Positions 35,153-46,893 are shown, counted from the stretch's first letter. The stretch is DNA of 64,000 nucleotides from Amylostereum areolatum (GCA_012932865.1 SAXG01000072.1:1-64000); one strand, 5' to 3'. Translations and numbers: made by a program. The notes: generated from the letters alone by a model not told the origin.

Positions 35153-37754
35153 TGATGTCCTCGAGCTCGACCACCCATCCTATGCTGTAATCTCGGTCTT
35201 CGCGCCCAAGGCGGTCTCCAGGACTAGGCCTTCATGCTTCATTTGCAGATTTAAAGGTGGGGGCAGCGGGTCTGGGTGGTGTGGAGGGATCGATGCTCGT
35301 AGCGGATATTGTGCGGGTCCGGAAAGAAAACAGAAGGGTTGGCGAGGTTGTGAGGCGCGGTTTGGCGCGCAAATACGACGAGAGGCAGGAGGGGATGGTT
35401 CGTGGTTTGAAGTGTACCGATGGTGCTTGGTGTGGGCGAGAATGCCCGCAAGTGTGGAGGACAGCAGCTGCGAGGCTGCGCAGGAGGTAATCTATTAGAA
35501 AGGGAAGAAGGGGGAGGGTAGACGTGCTTACGATGATGGGGGCGAGAAAATCGAAACATCCGACGGAGAGAACTGGTCCTTCGATACACGGGAAGACGAG
35601 GATAGAGATGAAGCCTGAAGGAGCGTGCGGGTGCCAGCGAGCGCATTGTCTTCCCTGTTTGAGAGGATGTCCGACGATACCACATAGTGACGCTGGGCAA
35701 GAGACCTATGAGGAATCGGTGGATATGGCTTTAGACAACGCAGCAGTGAACAAGCGAACGACAGCGTACTGGCTCATAAACGACCTCCCCATGGAGCGCG
35801 CTCGCCGCTCCCCAATGTCCCCATTCGACCTCGGTAACAAGTTACAACCTCCGGCCTAAACTGCATGGCTCGATTTTCGTAGGGAGGATCACACGAGGAC
35901 AGCTCGTCCATGACACCACCGCGGTGCAGCTTTCGTCAAGGCCTCGTTCAAACGATAGCTTGGGATACCCTGGTAAACGACAGTGAATATGTGAATGTGT
36001 GATGCTACACTGAGATCACATACCATAGCGACTCGAAGGTATCCAAGTCTCCATCATCTCGATCCTGTACAACGGCCGGGGCACTCTCCTTCTTCAAAAA
36101 CATACTTAAGCGCACCTTCCACCCGTGAGCTCGCGTAAGCCCAGGATGGTGTCAGTCTGGAAAAGGCCCATGCTCGCAGTCGTCGTGCTTGACAAAAAAG
36201 CGAGCATCCGGTGATAAGTCCTTGTATCGGATATCCACGAGGAGTGGGATGACGCTACGGTATGTAGTCCTTCCAAAGCCTTCGACTGTAGAATGAGTTG
36301 GTATGAGTGGTTGTCCAAGAACGTTCACTGTTGCCAGTTCACTGTTCAGGACGAAGTTGAATTCTGATTGACGTTCTCCGAGAGCCCGACGGTCCCGCTG
36401 CCCGGGGATTCCGGGAAGCACCCACCGGCCCCGCCCTGAAGCGCATAGATGGCTTGCCTCTTACACATACCTCGCCGGCGTCGCAAGTCTCTACATACAC
36501 TTGTTCAGTGTCACAAGTCGGGCGCACATAGCGCAATATCATTTTCAAACGGCTTCCGATCATATGCGATCGTCTAGTTCCCCGCTGCTTTCCGATAGCC
36601 TCGTCGAAAACGCATCATTCGCATTGCTCGAGCGCGACGGGTGCTCGAGGACGCGTCACACTTAGAAGAGCTGATCTCTGGGAGGTGCGTGGTTCTCTTC
36701 CCTGTGAGTTGTTCAGAACGCTGAATACGACCGCACTGTGCAGAGCATCACAAGGCCTGGAAGAGGTGTATGTCATCATGTGCTACTGTATCCTACAACA
36801 TTGCACAATATCACAGTGCTTGTCGCTTTCAACTTCCGCGGTCATTCAATATACTTAAACATCATGAAGACCACGGACTCGCTGCAAACTCTAATGCGAA
36901 CCTTGAGGTGCATGAGGCGTCGCGCTTCGCCTTCCAGCCACTTGGCATTTTTCTCGCTGCCATCACAAAGCCTTCGAAGACCACGTTGCTTCCGCCACCG
37001 CTTCCACGCAATAAGTACATCCTTCAAATGTCCCGCGCGACTATCAAACTTCAAAGGCATATGGCGCCGGTCCACTATGCCTCGCTTCAGTTCAATCCGC
37101 CCACTTTTTGCGCGTTACCATCGACGTCCACAAAGCAAACGGCTCCCCAGAATCCACTATCGACCGTGTAATTGTCATCTCATATGAATCGCACGGAAGC
37201 TCAACCCTTTCTCGCAGTTGAATTGTTCAAAACCTTTCTCAGTTGTCGCCTCATCCTCCACTTTACCTTGCTTCATACCCAGCTGGTCCAGAACTGGCGA
37301 ACGTTGCTGCGCCTGCGCAAGCAATCGTTCTTCGTCACAAGGAGCTGCGCCTGTCGAATCGGACGGTCTCATGGCAGTAGGTTCGGAGCAAGCCCTTGCT
37401 CCGGGCCGCGTCCCGCGGGCACCTCGGAGTGAAGCGGAGAGCGAAGCGGACTGTGAACGGCGGCTTGGACCGAACCTATCATGGCGGCTGTATGTACAAG
37501 GTTTGGACATACGCGCAGCCGTCCTCTCGACACTATCTTAGACACGGGGCCGTCCTCGAGGCTGAATGCTGAGCGGTACAAGGTTTGGGTACACTTACGC
37601 GCAGCAGGCCTCTTCTATCTGCCCATCTGTCTTCTCGATGTCGTTGATTCATGAGGCGTCCTCGAGGCTAAGCGCTAAGTTTATGTCTTCCTTGAAGAAA
37701 TACTTAATCTACGCATCCCATTTCTACTCTGATAGTCCCCTCCAAACTCCCGTC
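35153..37754. other. gene-poor stretch of 2.6 kb
   Basis: One protein-like minus-strand stretch, 36152-36400, reads FNFVLNSELATVNVLGQPLI and TTYRSVIPLLVDIRYKDLSP and ends KHDDCEHGPFPD. It may join an upstream Cys-bearing stretch (YVRPTCDTEQVYVETCDAGE at about 36470-36540), but no clean junction was found. The rest shows no gene except the MITE at 37378. Confidence 0.4.
37378..37478. mobile_element. Mutator-type MITE, copy 1
   Basis: 101-base element starting TAGGTTCGGAGCAAG and ending GGACCGAACCTA, i.e. terminal inverted repeats. It is flanked by a 9-base near-perfect target duplication (TCATGGCAG at 37369-37377, TCATGGCGG at 37479-37487). The 9-base duplication length is typical of Mutator-like elements. 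No coding capacity. A second copy is at 51228. Confidence 0.75.
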
Positions 37755-40674
37755 ATGTCGGATGAAGGCAGCCTCCAATATCTCTCCGAAAAACTTTCCT
37801 CGCCTTCTACGGACGACGAAAAGGCGTCTGCCGCGCTCGAAGAACTAGCCGGCGCTCATACTCTCCCCGGACCAGGGGATCACAGCCCTCCAACTCTGTC
37901 CCCCGAACCACACCATCCTGACGAGCGAGAGGGCTTCGATCAACTGCTCGAACAACACAACCTCACAAAGGCGCTCTTCGCTGCCTATCAGAAGCGACTG
38001 GATTCTGTGAGCAAGCGCCAAGAAGCTAAGGACCACGTGCTCGACGCTTTGCCATGCGCCCACGTCGTCGCCGGGGAGGCTTGGTCGTGTCCGAACACCT
38101 CGGGACTCTCCGTATGCAGCAAATGTCGCCTCGTCGCGTACTGCTCAAAGGTCCGTCGGCTCCCTTCTATCGACGTACAGCGTCGACATCAGGAAAAACC
38201 TCCCTTACTAAAAATCTACTAATTAGAGGGGGACCTTCCTAATTCCCTGTTCCCGCTGCCAACCTGCAAGGCACTACGTCGACGTAGGTCCCTGTCACCC
38301 TTCTGGCCTCAACTATGTATTTGAAGTGCAAATATGAGGTCAATGTCGACGACGGTGCATCGAAATGTGTACGGGGTTTTGTGAGAATAGAGCCTGTTAG
38401 TTCACTTTAGGAAGGTCCCCCTCTAACTAGCGCTAATTTGCTGGATTTGTTGATTTTAGTAAGGGAGGTTTTTCCTGATGGAGATTGACCATATACTCAT
38501 CCAGGAATGTCAAGTGGCCCACTGGAAATTGCAGCCGTCTGGGCACAAAGGAGGTGCGCGATGATGGCATACACACTGCCCGGTGGTGTTTACTCACAGC
38601 GATGCCATAGATTGCAAAGACCCCATCCGCTCCGAATTGTGGCTACCAGCGTGGATCGAGGAGCGGCGTTTGCCTTCTTTTTTTGCCGGTTCGAATACTG
38701 GGTCTTGGGCGGAAAGCATACATCCCCTTGGCTGGGTAAAGTCGCTGTGAGCTTTCCTTCTCCACATACTTTTTCATTGTAGCCGAGTTTCGGACAGATG
38801 GGGCAACGTTCCAGCGGTAGACGTGATAAACCTTTCCAAGAACGAATTCGTGTCTGATGCAAACTTATCCGTTGCATTCGTCGGTGCGTTACAAAGTACC
38901 AGAAACATGCCTTTTAGCCTATGGACGTGTTATCTCATCCACAGCCTCGGGTGACCTACGAAATGTTGTCAAAACCGTGAACTCCCTTCCGGAAGACTAT
39001 CGCGGAGAGCTCACGATCCTCCTCAACGACCGCGACCCTTACGTTGTCTTACGAAATTTCGCTCTACTCCACTTATTGGGTTCGGTCACAGACCAACGTC
39101 GTGCAGCGGACGTCGCTCTCCATCTCTGGTATTCCAGTTTCATCCCGCAAGAATACGAGTTGCAGGTAAGATCCTCGTTTACTGCTCTCGTCCAGGGACA
39201 CCCCTCGGACGGTTTCGACTTCCCCCTCGGCGGTGGAGCTTCTTCCCTATCCGGGGTCTTTTCCCCGACGGTATACATGCGTTTCGTCGCTACGCAAACC
39301 CCGAAGTACACACTACAAGACGCGAACAAGGAGATTGGGCGCGTTCGGTCGGTGCGGCCTCTGGAATATCCATGCTCTATCTGACACCTCTCAGCTTTGC
39401 AGAATCTCGCGTCGATCTCCACCATCGCCTATATTGCCGTCTCGAACCCTCGCATCGCCTTTCGCACCTCGAATTTCGCAGATTTGGCCTAGTTCTTCCG
39501 TTCGGCGCACCGAACAAGTCGTTCAACTCTCCGAATCGCTCTTTGTTCTCTCCCGAAGGGCGTATCGTGCAAAGTGACCTGGATAACCCACTGGATTCAT
39601 GGGAGTATGTAGTAGTACCCAGTGCCCCTCTCGCCTTCATTTCCCCTCTCTAACTGTTTCGTGGCGAATGTACTCTTTAGCCCTGTCGCGGTCGTCGAAG
39701 CAGGAAGACTTCATGGGGTCCCGCGCGCCGATCTTTACGGCTGCCTCTACTTCTACCTATCGGACCAACTACGCGAGTTCCATGCGCGCCTCTCCCGCTT
39801 CCACATCAAATTCAAAATGTTCAGTGTGGATACTGTTGCACTTTCTAGCTCAATTCGCTCGGGATCGCTCTCGAAATTTGGTGTACCGGCGTCCATGCGT
39901 TTTGACCGGATCGACGCCTCCAACGTCGTCGATGCCCAGTACGTTGGGCTGGAAAAGGTATTGAAGGCGTGGGGTGGACTGTTGAGCGAGTCCCCGCACG
40001 CAACGATGGTCGCCTACTTCATGAACTGGGCCGCAGAAAACGACGGCGCACGGCCTGGAGGGGACGTTTTGGAGAAGATGTTAGGGAGGATGGAAGCCGA
40101 GGGAAAGGTGCGTGCGCTCTACCAACGTCATTCTCCACAGACTGAGGTAGCTCCGCTGTGGCATCCAGCTGCCTCTGAAAAAGGTGGCCCAAAAACTCGG
40201 ACAAGACGCGGCATTCGGTACTTATCTGGCATTTGGTTTCTTCACCGGCGTGCGAGCCTGATCCTTCGGCGTGCGCTGTACTATGTAGCTCTGGTCACCG
40301 CATCCCACCACACATTCACCGCTCTCTTCGACAATTCTCCCGCGTTCGCGGCTTTCCTGTCAAGTCTGCGCATTCAGCCGGTGCTCGAGAATATGGGCTT
40401 GAAACTCAAGGAAAACCACACGATCTCCCCTCACGTATGTCTCCGATTCGCGACTGTCGGCTGTAATGATCTCAGCTACTCACGCACGTTTAGCGATACT
40501 ATGCCCCCCTGGGTGCACCTCCGAGTGCCCTCCCAGTTTTTCCCGATGCAGAAACATGGTACCTGCGCGTACGTGGACTCACGCCTCGAGTTTGCTACCC
40601 GTCCTGACGTTCCCCAGACAAACGTAGGAGCACCCCTCTGGTCCGAACGTTATATCGAGATTTGCCGTACTTGA
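37755..40674 (+). CDS. MYND zinc finger / DUF4470 protein, copy 1
   Basis: Starts MSDEGSLQYLSEKLSSPSTD. Exon 1 is 37755-38150 and ends in the MYND finger CPNTSGLSVCSKCRLVAYCS. Exon 2 from 38505 completes it (ECQVAHWKL), followed by DCKDPIRSELWLPAWIEER. The DUF4470 domain runs WGNVPAVDVINLSKNEFVSD, then SGDLRNVVKTVNSLP, LTILLNDRDPYVVLRNFALL and HLLGSVTDQRRAADVALHLW. A long conserved C-terminal region follows (VAVVEAGRLHGVPRADLYGC; FRFDRIDAS-like; HTFTALFDNSPAFAAFLSSL), ending GAPLWSERYIEICRT at 40674. The last exon is supported because the same GTACGT donor and final exon occur in the paralog. MYND fingers bind proline-rich partners; DUF4470 has no known activity. The first intron carries a transposable element. 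Confidence 0.8.
38187..38480. mobile_element. terminal-inverted-repeat element in intron 1 of the MYND gene
   Basis: 294-base non-coding element. Its ends CATCAGGAAAAACCTCCC and GGGAGGTTTTTCCTGATG are perfect inverted repeats, and similarity extends inward through a shared AGAGGGGGACCTTCCTAA block over 55-75 bases with indels. A 14-base palindrome (CTACGTCGACGTAG, 38274-38287) is internal. The corresponding intron of the paralog is about 55 bases and lacks it. No clear target duplication beyond a GA on both sides. Confidence 0.8.
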
Positions 40675-41235
40675 CTACAGCGTGCATGGCAAGAAGTTGA
40701 TTTTTGATGGACTGGAGGCCGGGTCTTTAACGAACACTGACGAGACGAGCAGGTAGTGTTCTGTCAGACTGGTAGAATTCGTCGGGCGTTGATAGGCGTT
40801 TGCGCAAAGGCATCTATTTTGACCCGATATGGGCGAGAAAAATAACTGCATGTGATGAGCCCGGTACGCGAAGAACACTGAGTACTGAGTACTGAACAGT
40901 TACAGAAGCACCTATTCACTAGTCAACGCTTGAAGCTTGACGAATTCTACAGGCCTAGATTTTTGAGGGATCGAGCCTTTTCTCACCCACCGACGCACTA
41001 GCGTACACCGCCCCCGTGTACAAAAAAGCTCCTATCACGGGGAAAGAGGATGTAAGGTGCTTGATGCTGTGGTCGCGAGGACGAAGCGGGACGACGGCCG
41101 ATGTCACGATCAATTGAGGGAATAAACGCCTGAGCAACGTAGGTACTAAAACATGAAGGCGATGGCGAAACGACGGAAGACGCAGACACGGTACTGTACA
41201 TTCCAGTTCAAAGACGCACGGACACCCTTCGCCCG
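40675..41235. other. intergenic between convergent genes
   Basis: 3' regions of the MYND gene and S33 hydrolase 1; no gene. Contains GAGTACTGAGTACTGA at about 40878. Confidence 0.5.
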
Positions 41236-42239
41236 TCACAGGGCCAAAAACTCGCGCACGAGCTGCATGAAGCGGGGGCGCTCCTCCCAGAACGGCATGT
41301 GGCTCGAGCGCTCGAGCGTGACCCACTTGGCCTTGGGAATCTTCTCAAAGAACGGGGCGACGACGAAGTCCTGGGCGATGTCCGCGCGCCCGTTGACGAC
41401 GAAGGTCGGGACGCGGACGGTGTGCAGGCGGTCGACGATGGACCACTTGTTGAGGATCCTGCAGGAGGGGGTGAGCATGAGATGAAGGACAGTGGAGAAC
41501 GAGGGGGTGGGACTCACGGGGCGGAGGCGACGGTGGGATCGCCCTCGGGGGAGAAGACCTGGTCGAATGAGTACTGGACCTCCTTCGGCACGGGCGTGAC
41601 GGTGCAGCCGTGCTTGGCGTGGTAGACCTTGAGCGCGGCGTAGTACGCGGCGGGGTCCTTCATGCCGTTCGCCATCGCGTCCTGCACGTCCTTCGGGAAC
41701 TCCTTCAGGAGCACGCCGTTGGACTGGCCCCAGAGCGCGGAGGACGCGAGCGAGTCCGCGAGCACGAGGTGGCGCAGGCCCGCGGGCTGGCGACGGACCT
41801 CGAACTCGGAGGCGAGGATGCCGCCCCAGGAGTGGCCGAGGAGGTCGAAGCGGGCGTCGATGCGGAGGTGGGCGAGCAGGTTCGCGAGCTCGTCCGCGAA
41901 GAGGTCGATGGACCAGAACGTGGGGGGTTTGTCCTTGAGGTGGGTGGAGCGGGCGTTGCCGAGTTGGTCGTAGAAGACGACGGGGGTGGAGGGGGAGGCG
42001 GTGGCGAGGTCGGAGATGGGGAGGAGGTAGTCGTGGGAGAGGCCGGGCCCGCCGTGGAGGACGACGAGGGGGGCGCGGGTAGTGTCGGTGAGGTCGCCGA
42101 AGACCTTGTAGTAGGTTTGGAAGGTCTCGCCGTGGTAGGGGAAGGGTGCGGTGCCCTCGGCGGTGGGAGCGACGGTGGCCATGCTGGAAGCGCGGGTACG
42201 TTTGAGACGGAAGGCGGCGAGGAAGGGGAGTCTGAACAT
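41236..42239 (-). CDS. S33 alpha/beta-hydrolase, proline iminopeptidase-like, copy 1
   Basis: Two exons (41518-42239, 41236-41458) sum to 945 bases, giving 314 residues. S33 family features: oxyanion motif VVLHGGPGLSHDYLLP; nucleophile elbow LLGHSWGGILASEF (catalytic Ser); Asp in VVNGRADIAQDFVV; His in LERSSHMPFWEE. Enzymes of this family release N-terminal proline or related residues from peptides, but fungal members also include other hydrolases. Start MFRLPFLAAFRLKRTRASS (42239) is chosen; MATVAPTAEG at 42183 is an alternative that removes the hydrophobic N-terminus. Paralog of 44529-45558. It lies at the edge of the UstYa cluster and could trim a peptide product (inference). Confidence 0.88.
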
Positions 42240-43084
42240 GGGGACCGACCTAAACGAGCCTCTTCGCGGTTGTCGACGGCGAGCGGGGAGCTTTTGAGGG
42301 CGTGACGAGGGCGTGACGGGGGCGGGGGGGCAGGACCAGGCGAGGGTCAGGCGAGGCGAGGACGACGAAAGGCGTGGAGGATCGAGGCTGGCTGCTTTTA
42401 GGTATGCGTTCAGCGTGACCATTCCGATCCTGGGAACGGCGCAAACGCACCAGATAGACCGATGCGGCTTGTGCGGCCTTGTACGCGACGAGCGCGGGGT
42501 GGGGAACCCAAGCCGATCCGTACTCATTGTGCCCTCTCGAAGAGCTGCGTGTCTTTCAGCTGCCGGAGAAACGCGTCCCGTATGGTCGGTACTTAGATGG
42601 TCAGCGTGACTGCTCTGATCCTGGGAGTAGTCACTAGTCAAAGCGCACCCGAGTTCCCGATGCGAGTTGTGCGGCCTGGTATGCGATGAGCGCGGAGCGA
42701 AGAGGCATGCGAACAGAAGCCGATTCACGCTGCTTGCTGTCCTGGGGAAGCTGCCGTCCTGAGGAGCTGGAGAACCCAGCCTTGGATGCTTTCTTGGGAA
42801 ACCTCGGTCGTCTCTTTGCCGCCGGGGAAGCGTTCCATTTCGTTGGGATCGAGGGCGTGGTCGATCGAGATGATCGCTCGAAGGGAAGAGGTCCGTGTAC
42901 AAGTCCATGGCGGAGTTTCGTTTTCAGCAAAGTCCGACTCGGCAGTCTCTCGGCAACTGCCCGGCACGTGCGCCCCTTATTTTTTGGCATCAATGTCCTC
43001 CCGGAAGGCTGAAGCTGTACTGTACACGGTGTTCACAAACGCGAAAAAAACAAACAAGTCGAGCCTCCTTCATCGGCCACGCCT
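42240..43084. other. promoter region of S33 copy 1
   Basis: No gene; contains a diverged tandem repeat. Confidence 0.5.
42412..42790. repeat. two diverged tandem copies of about 190 bases
   Basis: Copies start at about 42412 and 42603. Shared words in the same order: GCGTGAC, TGATCCTGGGA (TCCGATCCTGGGA in the first), CGATGCG, TTGTGCGGCC, GAGCGCGG, AAGCCGAT, GCTGCCG. The divergence suggests an old duplication. Confidence 0.6.
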
Positions 43085-43818
43085 TCAGATGGCGTTTATG
43101 GCGCTGGCCTCGGTGTGCACAAAGTCGTCCATCTCCTTCCACTCCTCGTAGTTCTTCTCCACGTACTCCCGCACCCGCACCCAGTCCCCGCATCGGTGCG
43201 TCACCCCGCTCCCATACGCCGCCTTCGTCCTCCTCCCGTCCACGTTCCGCGCCGTGAACGCAGGCTCGAGCGACGCGTCCGCCGCGCACAGCACGTTCTG
43301 CCGCAGATACGTCAGGCAGTGCAGCGCGTGCGCCCCGTCGTGCCCCGCCCGCGACGCGTTCCGGTGCCCGTTGAACATCTTCCGGAAGCTGTTCAGGCAG
43401 TGCATCTGGTGGTACATCGACACCGCGTAGAACGCGTCCGCGTCCTCGCCCATGCGCACGAACCCGTGCCCGACCGGGATCACCGACGCCCAGTCGTTGT
43501 CGTCCTCCATCCCGTACCGGTCGCTGTCCACGATCTCGAGCGCGACCCGGTGCTCTTCGATGGGCAGCCGCACCGGGAGCCCGTTCACGACCTCGACCGT
43601 CGTCTCCGATACTGCGAATCAAAGTAATATACACGTGAGTCACACCGCCGCACCCTTTCCTCTGCACCGGCTTCGGACTTACCTGCCCCTCCCTTGGGCT
43701 CGCACAGAAAGGTGCCCAACGCGTTGAGAAGAGCGCATACGACGAGGGCCGCCAGAACGACGTGCGCGACGCGCGCAGGGATCAGATACTGTCCACGAGA
43801 CTTGCGGATGAGATACAT
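43085..43818 (-). CDS. UstYa-family (DUF3328) protein A
   Basis: Two exons (43683-43818, 43085-43611) sum to 663 bases, giving 220 residues. Type II membrane protein: short basic N-terminus (MYLIRKSRGQYLIPARVAHV) and one helix (VVLAALVVCALLNALGTFL). The lumenal domain carries both HxxHC motifs of the family: HQMHC in YHQMHCLNSFRK, and HALHC in HALHCLTYLRQNVLC. It then has the conserved SLEP and THRCGDWVRVREYVEKNYEEW. UstYa-type proteins act in the secretory pathway as oxidative cyclases of ribosomal peptides (ustiloxin, asperipin-2a) and as modifiers of cyclochlorotine. First of four such genes here; all key motif residues are present. Confidence 0.9.
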
Positions 43819-44528
43819 GGGCGGACAAGATGATGTGGGGGAGCCACGGGCAAGTCCCTCGATCCTTGTCCTTTGGGCCTTTAGTCGCGCTCCACGCGCC
43901 TCCTCTCCCCACCTGGCACCCCTACACACCCCTTCCGCGGATCGAGACCCAGTTCTCATATCAGAAACACGACAGAACGTTTCCCTCGACATGTCACCCG
44001 TAGGAAAAGCCGCTCTCCCCCAGAACGTCTCGGTCCTCCGCAACTTGGTCATGCGCGGGTTGAGGTTACTTGAGCAGCACCGTGGCGCCACCGACCTGGG
44101 CCCACGTACCTCGCCTTCCCCATTCAATCGAAGGGATCCGACGACGTCGTATCTGGGCCCCCTTCCTCCTCGATCGTGATCGAGGTCCTTTTTTGACTTT
44201 AGGGTGCGCGTTTCCCCGGATCTGCCAATCCCCCCCTCACATCTTTGTTGCCACATCACGGATTCTGCGTTCACACCTTCCTGTACCAGGGACCCGCACA
44301 GACCGATGACTCGCGCCCAAGCTTCAGGAGAAGAATCATATACTGTATTATCGGACCTGCGCCCCAACTCCCCCGCCTTGACGCCAACGCGACCCCGCGT
44401 CACGCTCCACCCGTTCGCTTTCACATGCGGAACAGCCAGTACTCGAACACAAACGTCGACCGGAAGAATCCATTCACGATCTTCCCCAAGAAACCCCGTC
44501 TGCTCGCCCCCTTCACCTTTCCGTTCCC

Positions 44529-45558
44529 TCATTCGGCCAGGAACCCTCCCACGACCTGGATGTACCGCGCCGTCTCCTCCAAGAACGGCGTGTGGCTCGA
44601 CGCGTTGAACTTGACCCAGCGCGCGCCGGGGACGCCCTGCACGAACGGCGCGACGACGAAGTCCTGCGCGAGGTCCGCCGCGCCGTTGATCACGAGCGTG
44701 GGCGCGGCGATCTCGCCGACGCGGTCCTCGATCGTCCAGCCGCCGGGCACGATCCTGCCCACGCGAATGCCGACCGTTAGCCTCGTTCCACACGAAACCG
44801 AAAAAAAAATATGGAAGGAGGGGCACTCACGGCGCGCTCGCGACGGTCGGGTCGCCGTCCGGTCCAAAGATCTGGTCGAAGGAGTACACCCACCCCTCGG
44901 GGAGGGGCCGAACGGTGCATCCGTGCACGCCGTAGAACACGTCGAGCGCCTGCTGGAACGCGCTCGGATCGGCCATGCCCCCTACGACGCCCTGCTGGAC
45001 CCACTCGGGGAACGGCTGCAGGAGCTGTCCCACGGACGTGCTCCAGAGCGCCTCGCTCGCGAGCGTGTCCGACAGCACGAGCTTGCGCAAGCCCGCGGGC
45101 TGCGTGCGCACGACGAACTCGGACCCGAGCACGCCGCCCCACGAGTGGCCGAGCAGCGCGAAGCTCCCGCCGAGGCCGTAGTGCGCGACGAGGTTGGCGA
45201 GCTCGGCGACGAAGAGGTCGATCGTCCAGAAGGACGCGGGCTTGGTGCGCAGGTGGGTCGAGCGCGCGTTCCCGATCTGGTCGTAGAAGACGATGGGGGT
45301 GCCGGTGGCCGCGGCGAGGTCGGCGATCGGGAGGAGGTAGTCGTGCGAGAGGCCCGGGCCGCCGTGGAGGACGACGAGGGGCGCGGGCGCGGCGGCGGCG
45401 GAGAGGTCGCCGAAGACCTTGGTGAAGGTTTGGAAGGTCTCGCCTTGGTACGGGAACGGGATGGTGCCCTCCGACGTCGGCGCGAGCGCGCGGGCGAAGA
45501 CGGCCATGAGCGCGAGGAGCGCGAGGAGGCTGAGAGCAGTGCGGTACGGTGCGGGCAT
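44529..45558 (-). CDS. S33 alpha/beta-hydrolase, proline iminopeptidase-like, copy 2
   Basis: Two exons (44831-45558, 44529-44754) sum to 954 bases, giving 317 residues. A real signal peptide or anchor is visible (MPAPYRTALSLLALLALMAV), unlike copy 1, so this copy is likely secreted or lumenal. Catalytic parts: VVLHGGPGLSHDYLLP, LLGHSWGGVLGSEF, INGAADLAQDFVV and NASSHTPFLEE. The intron sits at the same place as in copy 1 (after GDPTVASAP). Position between UstYa genes A and B and location in the secretory route make it a candidate peptide-trimming enzyme for the cluster (inference). Confidence 0.9.
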
Positions 45559-46245
45559 GGTAAGTAGTAGGGCGTCGCGTCCTGGGCTCGGACGGTCCTC
45601 TCGCCCCAGCCTTTTTGTGACCGTCTCGCGAGGGGAAGCTCGTTCCGGGGTGCACGCGCGGGCTAGAGCGGCAGGAGGACCCGTGCTCCCTTTTTTCGCG
45701 GGTGAGTTCGCGGCATTGAATGCGGGAAGAAGATGCGGGAAAGGGCAGCGTCGGGGTCTGGGAAGACCGCGGGGACAGCCACGGTCCTCATGCCGTATGG
45801 CAGTTTGCGCCGGACTGAATGGGCCCCTCTCTTTGCGCTTTTCGTCGCGCAGGTCGACCTTGATGCATTGACGGCCGGAAATCTGATATGTGGACAGAGT
45901 GACAGGCGCATCATGGCGTCCCGGGAGTTGACGTGGGTGGGATCCCACGCAACAATGCGAAGGTTGAACGCTTTGGAGAATTCAGGACCGGCTGGCCGTT
46001 CTGCGGGCAACGTCGAGGGCGCGAGGCGACTCTCTGCGTTTGGATGCCATGGTGGATTCGGGGTGGCGCCGTGCTCGTCGCGGGAACTGAAGCTTGAAGG
46101 TGCGTCGAGGTTCGCGTGTTCAATCGGCCATGCGAGTCTGCTGATTCGGATCTCGGCGATGTTAGTGCGTCGAACAGAGTCGGGCGGCGAGGGGAGAGTC
46201 CCCGCGTCGAGCCTCGTCCCACAACGTGAACCCGCCCTCTACACC
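45559..46245. promoter_or_regulatory. bidirectional promoter region
   Basis: 687 bases between the divergent S33 copy 2 (-) and UstYa-B (+). No gene. Shared regulation of the pair is plausible; no specific site identified. Confidence 0.4.
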
Positions 46246-46893
46246 ATGCGCTTCCAAACAGGCATCGCACTCGCGGCGTTGCTCGCCAGCTTCTCCAACC
46301 TCGCCTACATTGCCTCACACATCGACCGTGTGTTCTTCAAGGGGGCCAAGGACCCAGCGTACTGTAAGTGCGATCACATACATACGCTCGTGCCCATCGT
46401 CGTTGACGAAGTTCGATCGACTTCTGCAGCATACCACGGCCACGACTTCCCCGAGACCCTCCCCCTCCCCGACGGCGACCTCCCCCCCGTCCAACTCACG
46501 GTCGAGGAAAGCGTGCACTACCCCGCGATCGGCATCTCCGCAGACGAAGAGTGGGCCGCGCTCACCGCGGCGGGGTACCACTACGTCCGCCTGGGCCCGG
46601 ACGACCGCCTCTTCATCGTGACCATGTTCCACGAGCTGCACTGCCTGCGCATCCTCAACCTCGCGTTCTCCAAGACGCCGCCCGCCACCCGCGGTCACCT
46701 CAAGCACTGTCTCGATTACCTCCGCCAGGGCGCGCTCTGCGCCGCGGACGTCACGCTCGAGCCGGGCGATTTTGAGCAGAGGGACTTTGAGGTCGAGAGG
46801 GTGGGCGCGACGCATACGTGCCGGGATTGGAGCGCGGTCTACCCGGTCATGGACGCGAATTATTACGCGTGGCGGGATCGCACGGCCACATGA
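46246..46893 (+). CDS. UstYa-family (DUF3328) protein B
   Basis: Two exons (46246-46363, 46430-46893) sum to 582 bases, giving 193 residues. N-terminal helix (TGIALAALLASFSNLAYIA). The lumenal domain has HELHC in FHELHCLRILNLAFSK and HLKHC in HLKHCLDYLRQGALC, then AADVTLEPGD and THTCRDWSAVYPVMDANYYA. Both motif pairs are intact. It is the only UstYa gene of the cluster on the plus strand and is divergent from S33 copy 2. Its N-terminal cytosolic part is shorter than in protein A. Confidence 0.9.
   Translation: MRFQTGIALAALLASFSNLAYIASHIDRVFFKGAKDPAYCKCDHIHTLVPIVVDEVRSTSAAYHGHDFPETLPLPDGDLPPVQLTVEESVHYPAIGISADEEWAALTAAGYHYVRLGPDDRLFIVTMFHELHCLRILNLAFSKTPPATRGHLKHCLDYLRQGALCAADVTLEPGDFEQRDFEVERVGATHTCRDWSAVYPVMDANYYAWRDRTAT

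Noticed and set aside
36738..37187. Overlapping plus-strand frames of 130-150 codons
   Set aside because: Low-complexity Ser/Arg/Pro readings in two frames with no splice or motif support.
43585..44826. 413-codon minus-strand frame over the UstYa-A start and the spacer
   Set aside because: Arg/Gly-rich reading that conflicts with the well-supported UstYa-A and S33 copy 2 models.
44245..45567. 440-codon plus-strand frame antisense to S33 copy 2
   Set aside because: Arg/Glu-rich shadow of the GC-rich hydrolase gene on the other strand.
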